From positions 193,995 through 257,994 of the forward strand of contig NZ_LR734844.1 in NCBI RefSeq assembly GCF_900010725.2: a DNA stretch of 64,000 bases, in the 5' to 3' direction. Source of the stretch: Planktothrix serta PCC 8927. GTDB taxonomy: Bacteria > Cyanobacteriota > Cyanobacteriia > Cyanobacteriales > Microcoleaceae. Shown piece by piece: positions 10,610-19,104 of this stretch; the stretch's first letter is position 1, and the number at the start of each line of letters is the position of its first letter. Made by a program: the position numbers and the translations under genes. The notes under the pieces were generated by a model, which saw only the letters and a list, made by a program, of their open reading frames with translations, was not told where the DNA came from and did no database searches.

Positions 10610-11186
10610 ATGAATCCTAAGATTTTAACAATTCCCTTGGTTAAACTAGCTTCTGGCGATCGCTTATTTCTCCAAGTCTATCAATTCAAAGGTTCAAAAC
10701 CGGGCAAAAAAGCTTATTTACAATCTAAATTACACGGGGCTGAAATTAGTGGAAATGCTGTTATTCATGATTTAATTAAATTTTTAACAAATTCAGATCC
10801 AGATCAATTAACCGGAGAAATTTGGTTAGTTCCAGTTTGTAATCCCTTGAGTGTAAATCAGCGATCGCATCAATTTTCTTGCGGTCGATATAATCCTTAT
10901 AATGGCAAAGATTGGAATCGAATTTTCTGGGATTATAAGTCTGACTCCCAAAAAACAACTGCAATACTATTATTCAATCACCGGAGGCATGATTAAATTT
11001 TATGTTAAATTAGGAGAAACAATTTATAAAAATCAAAAACTCTATGAAATTTTAACGTTTAATAAAACCGGAGAATTTCCACAAGTTCAAGAGGTTTTCG
11101 CCGAGTCCGATGGGCTAATCTTTGATATCACCAGAAATCATTCTGTGAATCAATGGGATTATCTTTTAGGGGTAATGCCGTGTTAA
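10610..11186 (+). pseudogene. M14 succinylglutamate desuccinylase/aspartoacylase family gene with an internal deletion
   Basis: Two fragments of one gene lie in different frames. The first (10610-10996) carries an intact N-terminus with the zinc-binding HGAE motif (LHGAEISGNAVIHDL) and the conserved NQRSHQFSCGRYN stretch, then runs out of frame after about residue 120. The second (about 10960-11186) resumes in another frame with the typical C-terminal ending (GEFPQVQEVFAESDGLI...NHSVNQWDYLLGVM). Intact members are about 350-370 aa, so roughly 170 central residues, including the remaining active-site residues, are missing. The product should be inactive. The breakpoint lies at about 10945-10975. 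Confidence 0.85.
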
Positions 11187-11243
11187 ATCCTGATTTTTTG
11201 CTAAACTAATTCCTGTAAAACGACGACCTACCCCATTAATATT

Positions 11244-11723
11244 ATGTTAGACGAATCCGCTAAAAAAACAATTCTGCGTAAAATTCCCCACGCTCTCTAT
11301 ATTTGTGGGGTGAAAGAGGGGGATGATGTTAATGGTTTTACCGCCAGTTGGGTGACACAAGGTTCCTTTGAACCGCCCTTAGTCGTCAACTGTGTTAAAA
11401 ATGATTCTAAATCCCACGCCATGATTAAAGCCAGTGGTGTTTTTTCCCTCAGCTTTCTCGCCGAAGGTCAAAAAGACATCGCCCAGAAATTCTTTAAACC
11501 CCAACATCGAGTCGGAAACAAATTCGAGGATGTGGAATTTTACCTGGGAGAAACGGGTTGTCCGATTATTTCCGAAGCCTTGGGTTACGTTGAATGTCAA
11601 GTCGTCGGTGCGGTTGAACACGGCGACCATACTGTATTCGTTGGAGAAGTCATCGCCACAGGCGTCCACAAAGAAGCCGAAATTCTCAACCTCGCCAGTA
11701 CAGGCTGGAATTACGGAGGATAA
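11244..11723 (+). CDS. Flavin reductase family protein
   Basis: A 159-aa FMN-binding split-barrel protein of the flavin reductase family, similar to the C-terminal flavin-reductase module of cyanobacterial diflavin (Flv) proteins. The family motif GFTASWVTQGSFEPPLVVNC is at about residues 31-50, followed by HAMIKASGVFSLSFLAEGQ. It lacks the metallo-lactamase and flavodoxin modules of Flv proteins. Physiological substrate unknown; probable NAD(P)H-dependent FMN reduction. The next gene follows after 72 nt that contain AACAGTC heptamer repeats. Confidence 0.85.
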   Translation: MLDESAKKTILRKIPHALYICGVKEGDDVNGFTASWVTQGSFEPPLVVNCVKNDSKSHAMIKASGVFSLSFLAEGQKDIAQKFFKPQHRVGNKFEDVEFYLGETGCPIISEALGYVECQVVGAVEHGDHTVFVGEVIATGVHKEAEILNLASTGWNYGG

Positions 11724-11795
11724 GAGAGAGTAGGGGGAGCGTCCTCCCTCATCAACTGCCAACCGTCAACAGTCAACAGTCAACTCTTAGTTATT

Positions 11796-12149
11796 ATGCC
11801 TTTAATTCAAGTTAAAACTTCTATTTCCAAACCAGAAAAATCTGAGATTGAGACTTTATTAAAAAGTCTATCTTCTGCGGTAGCCCAACATTTAGATAAA
11901 CCAGAATCCTATGTAATGACAGCATTTGAGGCTGAGATTCCGATGACATTTGCGGGAACTACTGACCCAGTTTGCTATATCGAAATTAAAAGTGTTGGCA
12001 CAATGCAACCCAACCAAACGAAAGCCATGAGTCAAGAGTTTTGTCAAAAAATCAATCAAACTCTCGGCATTCCCGCCAATAGAATTTATATTGAATTCGC
12101 TGACGCCAAAGGTTCGATGTGGGGTTGGAACAATTCTACCTTCGGTTAA
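11796..12149 (+). CDS. MIF/phenylpyruvate tautomerase-like protein
   Basis: A 117-aa protein of the macrophage migration inhibitory factor family. It starts MPLIQVKTSIS, so the catalytic Pro2 (the N-terminal base after Met removal) is kept. The C-terminal NRIYIEFADAKGSMWGWN block is the MIF signature. Members catalyse keto-enol tautomerisation, for example of phenylpyruvate; the natural substrate in cyanobacteria is unknown. Confidence 0.9.
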   Translation: MPLIQVKTSISKPEKSEIETLLKSLSSAVAQHLDKPESYVMTAFEAEIPMTFAGTTDPVCYIEIKSVGTMQPNQTKAMSQEFCQKINQTLGIPANRIYIEFADAKGSMWGWNNSTFG

Positions 12150-12307
12150 CGGTCAACCGTCAACCGTCAACCCCCAACTACCAACGCCTAATTAAAACTT
12201 CTTTACAAAACAGGAGGCTGTGATAGTATCTGGATGGATTTACATCCAGAGAATAGCCCATCGGCTTAATTTCTGTGGTGGAGGAGAATGGAGGAGTGCA
12301 AAATAGG

Positions 12308-13375
12308 ATGTCCGTCGGATATTCAACTGCTATGACTGTGAGAAATCACCTTGACCCCATCCAAGTTGGTGTAATTGGGGTTGGTAACATGGGGCAGCAT
12401 CATACCCGCGTCTTGAGTATGCTCAAAGATGTGGAACTCGTTGGAGTTGCCGACGTCAATGTTGAACGGGGACTCGATACCGCTAGTAAGTATCGTGTCC
12501 GATTTTTTGAAGATTATCGAGATCTTTTACCTTTGGTGGATGCGGTCTGTATTGCGGTTCCCACTCGGTTACACTATACCGTTGGCATGGCTTGTTTACA
12601 GTCCGGGGTTCATGTTTTAATTGAAAAACCGATTGCTGCGAGTATTAACGAAGCTGAATTGTTAGTGAATGCGGCAGCAGATTATCAAAGAATTTTACAA
12701 GTCGGTCATATTGAACGGTTTAATCCGGCTTTTCAAGAGTTCAGTAAAGTTTTAAAAACCGAAGAAGTTTTAGCTTTAGAAGCCCGTCGCATGAGTCCCT
12801 ATTCTAACCGAGCTAATGATGTTTCGGTGGTCTTGGATTTGATGATTCATGATATTGATTTAATGCTGGATTTAGTGGAGGCTCCGGTTGTGAAATTAAC
12901 AGCCAGTGGTAGCCGAGCTTCTGACTCTGGTTATTTAGATTATGTGACGGCTACTCTGGGTTTTGCGAATGGGATTGTTGCTACTTTAATTAGTAGTAAA
13001 GTTACCCATCGCAAATTGCGTTCTATTGTTGCCCATTGCAAAAATTCTTTAACAGAAGCCGATTTTCTGAATAATGAAATTTTAATTCATCGACAAACAA
13101 CGGCTAATTATATTACGGATTATGGTCAAGTTCTCTATCGTCAAGATGGATTAATTGAAAAAGTTCATACGAGTAATATTGAACCCCTACACGCGGAATT
13201 AGAACATTTTGTCAGTTGTGTTCGGGGTGGAAATCAACCCTCTGTTGGTGGCGAACAAGCCTTAAAAGCATTACGATTAGCCAGTTTAATCGAACAAATG
13301 GCATTAGATGGTAAAGCTTGGGATTTGGCAGAAACCGAATCAGTTATCAGTCATCAGTTATCAGTCATCAGTTAA
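12308..13375 (+). CDS. Gfo/Idh/MocA family NAD(P)-dependent oxidoreductase
   Basis: The N-terminal nucleotide-binding motif is VGVIGVGNMGQHHTRVL, followed by the conserved EKP dinucleotide-site motif (HVLIEKPIAA, about 95 residues later). The second domain binds substrate; HDIDLMLDL is the family's catalytic-region signature. An upstream in-frame GTG lies at 12275 and an ATG at 12332; 12308 was chosen as a compromise because GGAGG sits about 12 nt upstream. The substrate is not predictable. The last eight or so codons (SVISHQLSVIS) come from TCAGTTA/TCAGTCA repeats rather than from family sequence. Confidence 0.85.
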   Translation: MSVGYSTAMTVRNHLDPIQVGVIGVGNMGQHHTRVLSMLKDVELVGVADVNVERGLDTASKYRVRFFEDYRDLLPLVDAVCIAVPTRLHYTVGMACLQSGVHVLIEKPIAASINEAELLVNAAADYQRILQVGHIERFNPAFQEFSKVLKTEEVLALEARRMSPYSNRANDVSVVLDLMIHDIDLMLDLVEAPVVKLTASGSRASDSGYLDYVTATLGFANGIVATLISSKVTHRKLRSIVAHCKNSLTEADFLNNEILIHRQTTANYITDYGQVLYRQDGLIEKVHTSNIEPLHAELEHFVSCVRGGNQPSVGGEQALKALRLASLIEQMALDGKAWDLAETESVISHQLSVIS

Positions 13376-13458
13376 GAGTTAAGAATTAAGAGTTAATAGT
13401 TAAGAGTTAATAACTGATTCTTTCACTGATAACTGTTAACTGTTAACTGATAACTGAT
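13354..13458. repeat. Heptameric repeat tract bridging two convergent gene ends
   Basis: Variants of TCAGTTA, TTAAGAG and TTAACTG run from the last codons of the oxidoreductase through the spacer into the last codons of the SGNH hydrolase gene. The heptamers therefore encode both C-termini. Confidence 0.85.
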
Positions 13459-14361
13459 TATTTCACTGACGAGTTGATTACCAGAGGGACTTAAATGAAT
13501 ATGATCTCGATACAAAGTTTCGGGTTGTGAAGTCTGTTTAAATAACGGTAAAAAGTCAATATAAATCCAATTTTTAGCTTGGGTTAATTCCGTTAATCGT
13601 TGACGAGCTTTAATTTCATAATCCCGTGATCCGGGTTCACTCACTTCTCGTAATAAAGGAGTCATTGCTAATATAAAATCGGCCTGATTTTGAGTAGCGA
13701 TCGCTTGAATCTGTTGAATTTTCTCTAAATTATATCCCACCGGGTCAGAAGGTTGAGGTTGTTTTGCTTCTGGAATGGGTTCAGACCCTTTTAAATAGCG
13801 ATTAAATACCTCCACTAACGCTAAAGGAGGTTTTGTGTCGGGATAGTTGCGATCGCGTCCTACAACCCCAGAATTCGGGGGATGGGTAAATAAATCATCG
13901 GTATTGATCAACAAAACAATCACTTCTGACCCAAAAGTTCCAAACCGTTGTAAATAGGCCAGTTGATTCGGTGGCCCCCAGGAATTCGCCGCCAGATTCA
14001 GGATTTCCAGATTTTCCCCCGTTCCCAAAGCAGGCTGAAGTTGTTGGGTGATTAAGGCCGAAAGGGTTTGAGATTGGTCTGTCCACCATCCCCCATTTAC
14101 CAAGGAATCTCCCAAAAGCAGGACTCGCCTGGTTTTAGGGGAAGGAAGGGGAGTAATCGCCGCACTTCGCATCGAATACTGATTAATTTCAATCCGGTTG
14201 CCATAACGACGGGTTTTTTGATTCGGGGCCAATAAATAACCGATTTCCCCATCCCCCAAGTAAAGCACGGGAGAACCGAACCCAAAACGAATCCGTAACC
14301 CGATTTCCACGATTATTAACACACCAAACAGGAGACTTAACAAAACTAGAGCAATTTTCAC
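13423..14361 (-). CDS. SGNH/GDSL-type hydrolase, membrane-anchored
   Basis: A 312-aa protein with an uncleaved or cleavable N-terminal hydrophobic segment (residues 2-24). SGNH block I is VLLLGDSLVNGG with the nucleophile Ser, and the C-terminal catalytic pair is RDHIHLSPSGNQ (Asp and His). An LAANSWGP segment supplies the likely Asn block. It probably acts as an extracytoplasmic esterase or acyl-transfer enzyme; the substrate is unknown. Its final residues (QLTVNSYQ) are encoded by TTAACTG/ATAACTG heptamers, so the native C-terminus probably ended about ten codons earlier. Confidence 0.8.
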   Translation of the reverse strand: MKIALVLLSLLFGVLIIVEIGLRIRFGFGSPVLYLGDGEIGYLLAPNQKTRRYGNRIEINQYSMRSAAITPLPSPKTRRVLLLGDSLVNGGWWTDQSQTLSALITQQLQPALGTGENLEILNLAANSWGPPNQLAYLQRFGTFGSEVIVLLINTDDLFTHPPNSGVVGRDRNYPDTKPPLALVEVFNRYLKGSEPIPEAKQPQPSDPVGYNLEKIQQIQAIATQNQADFILAMTPLLREVSEPGSRDYEIKARQRLTELTQAKNWIYIDFLPLFKQTSQPETLYRDHIHLSPSGNQLVSEIISYQLTVNSYQ

Positions 14362-14493
14362 CTCTCTACCTCCACACTTTAACGATAGAATTCTAAAATG
14401 TACTGTCTTTTATTCATTTTGAGACTCACCATCCTCTGCTTGTACTCTGCATAGAGGTAAAGCTGCAAAATTTTGGGGAGCTTATGTAAATCT

Positions 14494-15366
14494 GTGGACT
14501 TAGATCAAATCTTTAAAACTCCAAATCCTATTATCGGTGTCGTACACCTGTTGCCTCTACCGACTTCTCCTCGTTGGGGGGGAAACCTGAGAACAGTTAT
14601 TGACCGGGCTGAACAGGAGGCAACAGCCCTGGCATCCGGCGGGGTTAACGGCATTATCGTTGAGAATTTTTTTGATGCCCCCTTTGCCAAAGACCAAGTT
14701 GATCCCGCCGTGATCAGTGCCATGACTCTGATTGTGCAGCGAATTATGAACTTAGTCACGCTGCCCTTGGGGATTAATGTGCTGCGGAACGATGCTGAAA
14801 GCTCCTTAGCCATTGCGTCTTGTACAGGTGCTCAGTTTATCCGCGTCAATGTATTAAACGGAGTCATGGCCACTGACCAAGGCATCATCGAAGGTCACGC
14901 CCATAAACTCTTGCGCTATCGCCGAGAATTAGGCAGTGATGTCAAAATCTTAGCTGATGTCTTAGTTAAACATGGTCGCCCTTTGGGATCTCCAAACTTG
15001 ACAACGGCCGTCCAAGAAACCATTGAACGGGCCTTGGCCGATGCGGTGATTCTGTCCGGTTGGTCTACTGGGAGTCCCCCCAGTTTAGAAGATTTAGAAC
15101 TGGCTCGTGCTGCTGCGATGGGAACTCCGGTGTTTATTGGCAGTGGGGCGAGTTGGGAAAATGTGGGAACCCTGATGCAAGCGGCTGATGGGGTGATTGT
15201 GTCCAGTTCCTTGAAACGCCATGGACGGATTCATCAACCGATTGATCCCAGTCGCGTTAGTCAGTTCGTGGAAACGACCCGGCGCAGTTTAGAAGTCCAA
15301 GCCCAATCTCATCCTTGGGTCAAGGAAGAAAAAACGCCTCCAGCCTCGTTAATCAGTAATCAGTAA
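14494..15366 (+). CDS. btpA: Photosystem I biogenesis protein BtpA
   Basis: BtpA is a peripheral thylakoid protein needed for stable accumulation of PSI reaction-centre proteins in Synechocystis. It is a TIM-barrel-like protein with the conserved IIGVVHLLPLPTSPRWGG start and GVNGIIVENFFDAPF block. The frame extends to a TTG at 14473, but a GTG at 14494 gives the family-like start M-D-L and is preferred; GGGGAG lies 13 nt upstream. Its last residues (LISNQ) are encoded by TCAGTAA heptamers that also supply the stop codon. Confidence 0.88.
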   Translation: MDLDQIFKTPNPIIGVVHLLPLPTSPRWGGNLRTVIDRAEQEATALASGGVNGIIVENFFDAPFAKDQVDPAVISAMTLIVQRIMNLVTLPLGINVLRNDAESSLAIASCTGAQFIRVNVLNGVMATDQGIIEGHAHKLLRYRRELGSDVKILADVLVKHGRPLGSPNLTTAVQETIERALADAVILSGWSTGSPPSLEDLELARAAAMGTPVFIGSGASWENVGTLMQAADGVIVSSSLKRHGRIHQPIDPSRVSQFVETTRRSLEVQAQSHPWVKEEKTPPASLISNQ

Positions 15367-15511
15367 TCAGTTATTAGTCATTAGTAAAGAATAATTAGTT
15401 ATTAGTCAAGATAATTATTAATCTCTTGATTAACTCGTACAGACGCGCCATGGCACGTCTCTACACTTAACTCTTACACTGATAACTGATAACTGATAAC
15501 TGATAACTGAT
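15346..15511. repeat. Heptameric repeats flanking a 28-bp palindromic repeat
   Basis: TCAGTAA-type units start inside the end of btpA, and TGATAAC units lie just before the next gene. Between them (15437-15464) is an imperfect copy of the palindromic family with half-site GTAGAGACGTGCCA; better copies are at 38165 and 44976. Confidence 0.85.
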
Positions 15512-15513
15512 TT

Positions 15514-16434
15514 ATGCGCGGACGTTCTACCCCTTGGATTCATCGCTGGTCACGCCCTATTATCATTGCGATCGCAATGATGGGTGTGATTGAAAATATC
15601 TATTTGACGGTAATTAAACTGATGGGTGGGACGGCAGTTTGTCCCACTTCCGGCTGTAATGAGGTTCTCAATAGTCCTTATGCCAGCATCTTGGGTTTAC
15701 CCCTAACTGTGTTTGGATTTTTGGCCTATCTAACGGTTGCGCTTCTGGCTGTTGCGCCTTTGACCCTGAACCCGGTTACTCAAAAATCCCGTCGCCAAGC
15801 CGTTGAAACTCAGACGGGGTTTCTGCTATTCCTTGTGACTACCGCAATGGTGTGTTTTAGTAGTTACTTAATGTATCTGCTGTTTTTTCAAATTCAAGCG
15901 TTTTGTCCCTACTGTATTGCTTCTGCCCTGTTCTGTGTGGGTCTATTTGTTCTAACGTTAATCGGGCAGACTTGGGAAGATGTCGGTCAACTTTGGTTAT
16001 CGGGTCTGGGGGTGGCGATGATTACGGGAATTGTTGCCCTCGGTTTATACAATAGCGTTAATGTCGCCAGTAACCCTTCTGCGGTCACGGACAGTAATGG
16101 CAAAGTGGGGTTAGCCATTACCACCACATCCGGGCCAGCAGAAATCGCCTTAGCTCGTCACCTTACCCAAACCGGAGCCAAGGAATATGGGGCTTATTGG
16201 TGTTCCCACTGTTATGATCAAAAGCAACTCCTGGGTAAAGAAGCATTTGCTATGATTAATTATATTGAGTGCGCTCCCGACGGCAAAAATTCCCAAAGCC
16301 AACTTTGCGAAAAAGCCGGGATTCAAGGAATTCCAACTTGGGAAATTCAGGGTCAACTCTATCCAGGAATCCAACCCTTAGAAAAATTAGCTGAATTATC
16401 GAACTATCAGGGTCAACAAAACTTTAAATATTGA
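15514..16434 (+). CDS. Vitamin K epoxide reductase fused to a thioredoxin-like domain
   Basis: A 306-aa membrane protein that couples quinone reduction to disulfide-bond formation in the lumen or periplasm. The VKOR part (about residues 1-185) has transmembrane helices, the loop Cys pair in CPTSGCNEVLNSPY (about 43-49) and the active CPYC (about 131). The thioredoxin-like C-terminal part has the motif WCSHC (about 230) and a cis-Pro region QGIPTWEI. This fusion is the cyanobacterial and plastid (LTO1-type) arrangement, in which it oxidises lumenal proteins such as PSII subunits. The ATG at 15514 follows directly after heptamer repeats and has no clear Shine-Dalgarno. Confidence 0.92.
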   Translation: MRGRSTPWIHRWSRPIIIAIAMMGVIENIYLTVIKLMGGTAVCPTSGCNEVLNSPYASILGLPLTVFGFLAYLTVALLAVAPLTLNPVTQKSRRQAVETQTGFLLFLVTTAMVCFSSYLMYLLFFQIQAFCPYCIASALFCVGLFVLTLIGQTWEDVGQLWLSGLGVAMITGIVALGLYNSVNVASNPSAVTDSNGKVGLAITTTSGPAEIALARHLTQTGAKEYGAYWCSHCYDQKQLLGKEAFAMINYIECAPDGKNSQSQLCEKAGIQGIPTWEIQGQLYPGIQPLEKLAELSNYQGQQNFKY

Positions 16435-16542
16435 TCGAGTTCTTTGGTGTGCCTTCTCTACATTTTAATCAGTCATCAGTGATCAGTCATCTAACTGGTA
16501 ACTGATAACTGATTCAATACAGAAGCAGGATGGTTGCGTTAG

Positions 16543-18705
16543 ATGTTTAAGAGACTTAAAGGTTCTCGTCGTCAAGTTGTTCCTGCCTTAAAACGTTGGT
16601 TATCTCAAGAAGGCCGAGTATTAGTTACTTCGTCTAGTGTGGCAGGAGCCGTAATTTTAGTTCGACTTTTAGGAATATTGCAACCCTCAGAATGGGCGTT
16701 GTTTGATCAATATTTTCGTTGGCGTCCCCTCGAAGCTGTTGATCAGCGAATTGTGATTATTGGGATTGATGAACAAGATTTACAGAAATATGGATTTCCG
16801 ACTTCTGATAGAATTCTAGCTCAACTTTTAGAGAAAATTAGTACAGCGAGACCGCGAGTCATTGGTTTAGATGTTTATCGAGATTTACCCATTGAACCCG
16901 GACAAGCGGAATTAGAAAAAGCGTTTAAAACAATTCCGAATTTAATTGGGATTGAATTTTTAGAAACCCAGAAAAATTCTAAGGTTGATCCTCCTAAACT
17001 TTTAGCCAGAACCAATCAAATTGGTTTTAATAATTCCGCGCGAGATGCAGATGGAAAAGTTCGACGTAGTTTATTATATATTAATGGGAAAGATGGCAAA
17101 ATTAAGACCAGTTTTGCTTTACAAATCGCTTTAATCTATCTTAAAGAACAAGGCATTAAAGACAAACCTTCCCCCGAAAATCCCCAGGAACTCATGCTGG
17201 GAAATACGGTTTTTCATTGGTTTAAACCCAATGATGGGGCTTATATCAGAGCCAGCAATACGGGTTATCAATTTTTAGTCAACCTGCGAGGGCCAGGGGG
17301 GACATTCCCCACAATTCCGATGCGAGATATTCTGGAAAACCGTATTCCTCCTGAACAGTTGAAAAATCGAATTATTGTAATTGGTTCTACCGCCTCTAGC
17401 ATTAAAGATTTAGAATTTACTTCCTATAGTGATGGGGTTTTTAAAGCATCTATCCCTATTTATGGTGTTGAGCTTCAAGCTCAATTAATCAGTCAAATTA
17501 TCAGTGCTGTTTTAGATGGTCGCACCTTAATTAAAGTCTGGCCAGAACCTTTAGAATGGCTGTGGATTTTCGGCTGGTCTTGGGTCGGGGCGGCTTTAAG
17601 TTGGAAACAACAATCCCCCCGTCGTTCTCTGGGTTTAATTATTTTAATTACCATCGGGATAACCGGAACTACTTACCTGGCTTTTTTAGGAGGGTGGTGG
17701 ATTCCTGTGATTCCTGCTAATCTGGCTTTAGTGGGGTCTGCGGGAGTAATTATTGCCCATTTTGCTCATTTACAAGGACAGTTAAAACGTTCTACGGAAT
17801 TTTTACAAAGTATCATTAATACGATTCCTGACCCGATTTTTGTGAAAAATAAAGATCATCAAAAAATTGTCTTGAATCAAGCCTATTGTAAGTTTGTCGG
17901 TTATCCTTTAAAAGTATTAATGGAAAAACGTGATGAGGAACTTTTTCCTAAATATGAAGCGGAGCTTTTTCGCCAACAGGATGAACAGGCATTTCACACG
18001 ACTTGGGAACAGGAAAACGAAGAACAATTAACCGATGCTCATGGTGTTACCCATTATATTGCTACGAAGCGATCGCTTCACCAAGATGCGGCGGGAAATT
18101 TATTTTTAGTCGGTGTGATTCGAGATATTACAGAACGTAAACTATTAGAAGATAATTTGAAACAAATTGCCGCCGAACTGAAGCGCTCAAATGCTGAATT
18201 GCGGGTTTCCGCCGAACATGACCCCCTAACGGGACTTCCCAACCGTACCCTATTTCAGGAACGCTTAGGCCAATCAATAGAATGGGCCACCAGTCAAAAT
18301 CGTTTAGTCGCGCTGTTGTTTTTAGACTTAAATGACTTTAAGCACGTCAACGATAATTTAGGACATCAAGTTGGAGATTTACTGCTTAAAACCGTGGGTG
18401 ACCGACTCAAGGGGTGTCTACGGGGAAGTGATACCGTCTCCCGCTTAGGAGGAGATGAGTTTACGGTCATTCTTCCGGGTATTCCCAGTAAGTCGGACGC
18501 GGCTAGAGTCGCCCAAAAAATTCTCGATACGATTACTCAAGATACGATTTTAGAAGGACACCGGATCTTGATTACTACTAGCATTGGGATTAGTATGTAT
18601 CCTACCGATACTCAAGATCTCGAAACTTTAATTAAGTTAGCGGATACAGCCATGTATCGGGCTAAAACCACCGGAAAAAATTTGTATGAGTTTGCTAGTT
18701 CCTAA
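16543..18705 (+). CDS. CHASE2-PAS-GGDEF diguanylate cyclase
   Basis: A 720-aa membrane sensor that would make c-di-GMP. An N-terminal membrane segment (about 28-48) is followed by an extracytoplasmic CHASE2 domain (to about 330), three hydrophobic helices (about 340-405), a PAS domain (about 415-540, with IINTIPDPIFVKNKD) and a GGDEF domain (about 555-718). The active motif is RLGGDEFTV, and the inhibitory I-site RxxD is present five residues upstream (RGSD), so product feedback is likely. No EAL or HD-GYP domain is attached. The CHASE2 ligand is unknown. Confidence 0.93.
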   Translation: MFKRLKGSRRQVVPALKRWLSQEGRVLVTSSSVAGAVILVRLLGILQPSEWALFDQYFRWRPLEAVDQRIVIIGIDEQDLQKYGFPTSDRILAQLLEKISTARPRVIGLDVYRDLPIEPGQAELEKAFKTIPNLIGIEFLETQKNSKVDPPKLLARTNQIGFNNSARDADGKVRRSLLYINGKDGKIKTSFALQIALIYLKEQGIKDKPSPENPQELMLGNTVFHWFKPNDGAYIRASNTGYQFLVNLRGPGGTFPTIPMRDILENRIPPEQLKNRIIVIGSTASSIKDLEFTSYSDGVFKASIPIYGVELQAQLISQIISAVLDGRTLIKVWPEPLEWLWIFGWSWVGAALSWKQQSPRRSLGLIILITIGITGTTYLAFLGGWWIPVIPANLALVGSAGVIIAHFAHLQGQLKRSTEFLQSIINTIPDPIFVKNKDHQKIVLNQAYCKFVGYPLKVLMEKRDEELFPKYEAELFRQQDEQAFHTTWEQENEEQLTDAHGVTHYIATKRSLHQDAAGNLFLVGVIRDITERKLLEDNLKQIAAELKRSNAELRVSAEHDPLTGLPNRTLFQERLGQSIEWATSQNRLVALLFLDLNDFKHVNDNLGHQVGDLLLKTVGDRLKGCLRGSDTVSRLGGDEFTVILPGIPSKSDAARVAQKILDTITQDTILEGHRILITTSIGISMYPTDTQDLETLIKLADTAMYRAKTTGKNLYEFASS

Positions 18706-18885
18706 GTCCATTTAGCTCATCAACTTTGTCAAAATGTGGGAATGAAGTGGGTTGTAAACAACTCTGACGGATAACTCAGTGTAAATACGGAATATAATTG
18801 ATATACTTGAACCATTAAGGCAGTTTTGTTATCGTTGGCTGCCCTGGTTGAAATATCCAAAGTTTAATTAGGGGGTAAAACGATT

Positions 18886-19104
18886 GTGGTTTCTAGCCTA
18901 ACACTAAAAACACTAGCATGGGTTAGCCTTTGGCCCTTAAGTGTTGCCCTAATTTTTGCTATCGTGCTAAGGTTAGGGGCGACCACCCAAGTTGATTTTT
19001 CTCAATTTCACAACCATCTGAATACCTCATGGATCATCTGCCAGTATGCTCCTCCTCCCACCGGAGATGCTCCCGAAGGAGAAGGTTCTGGCTCACGGAC
19101 TTAA
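18886..19104 (+). CDS. Small putative membrane protein (hypothetical)
   Basis: A 72-aa ORF starting at GTG with TAGGGGG about 10 nt upstream. Residues 4-30 form one hydrophobic segment, and the tail is Pro/Gly-rich (PPPTGDAPEGEGSGS). It ends tail-to-tail with nadB, overlapping by 4 nt. I do not recognise a family; it could be a real small protein or the 5' fragment of a larger lost gene. Confidence 0.35.
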   Translation: MVSSLTLKTLAWVSLWPLSVALIFAIVLRLGATTQVDFSQFHNHLNTSWIICQYAPPPTGDAPEGEGSGSRT

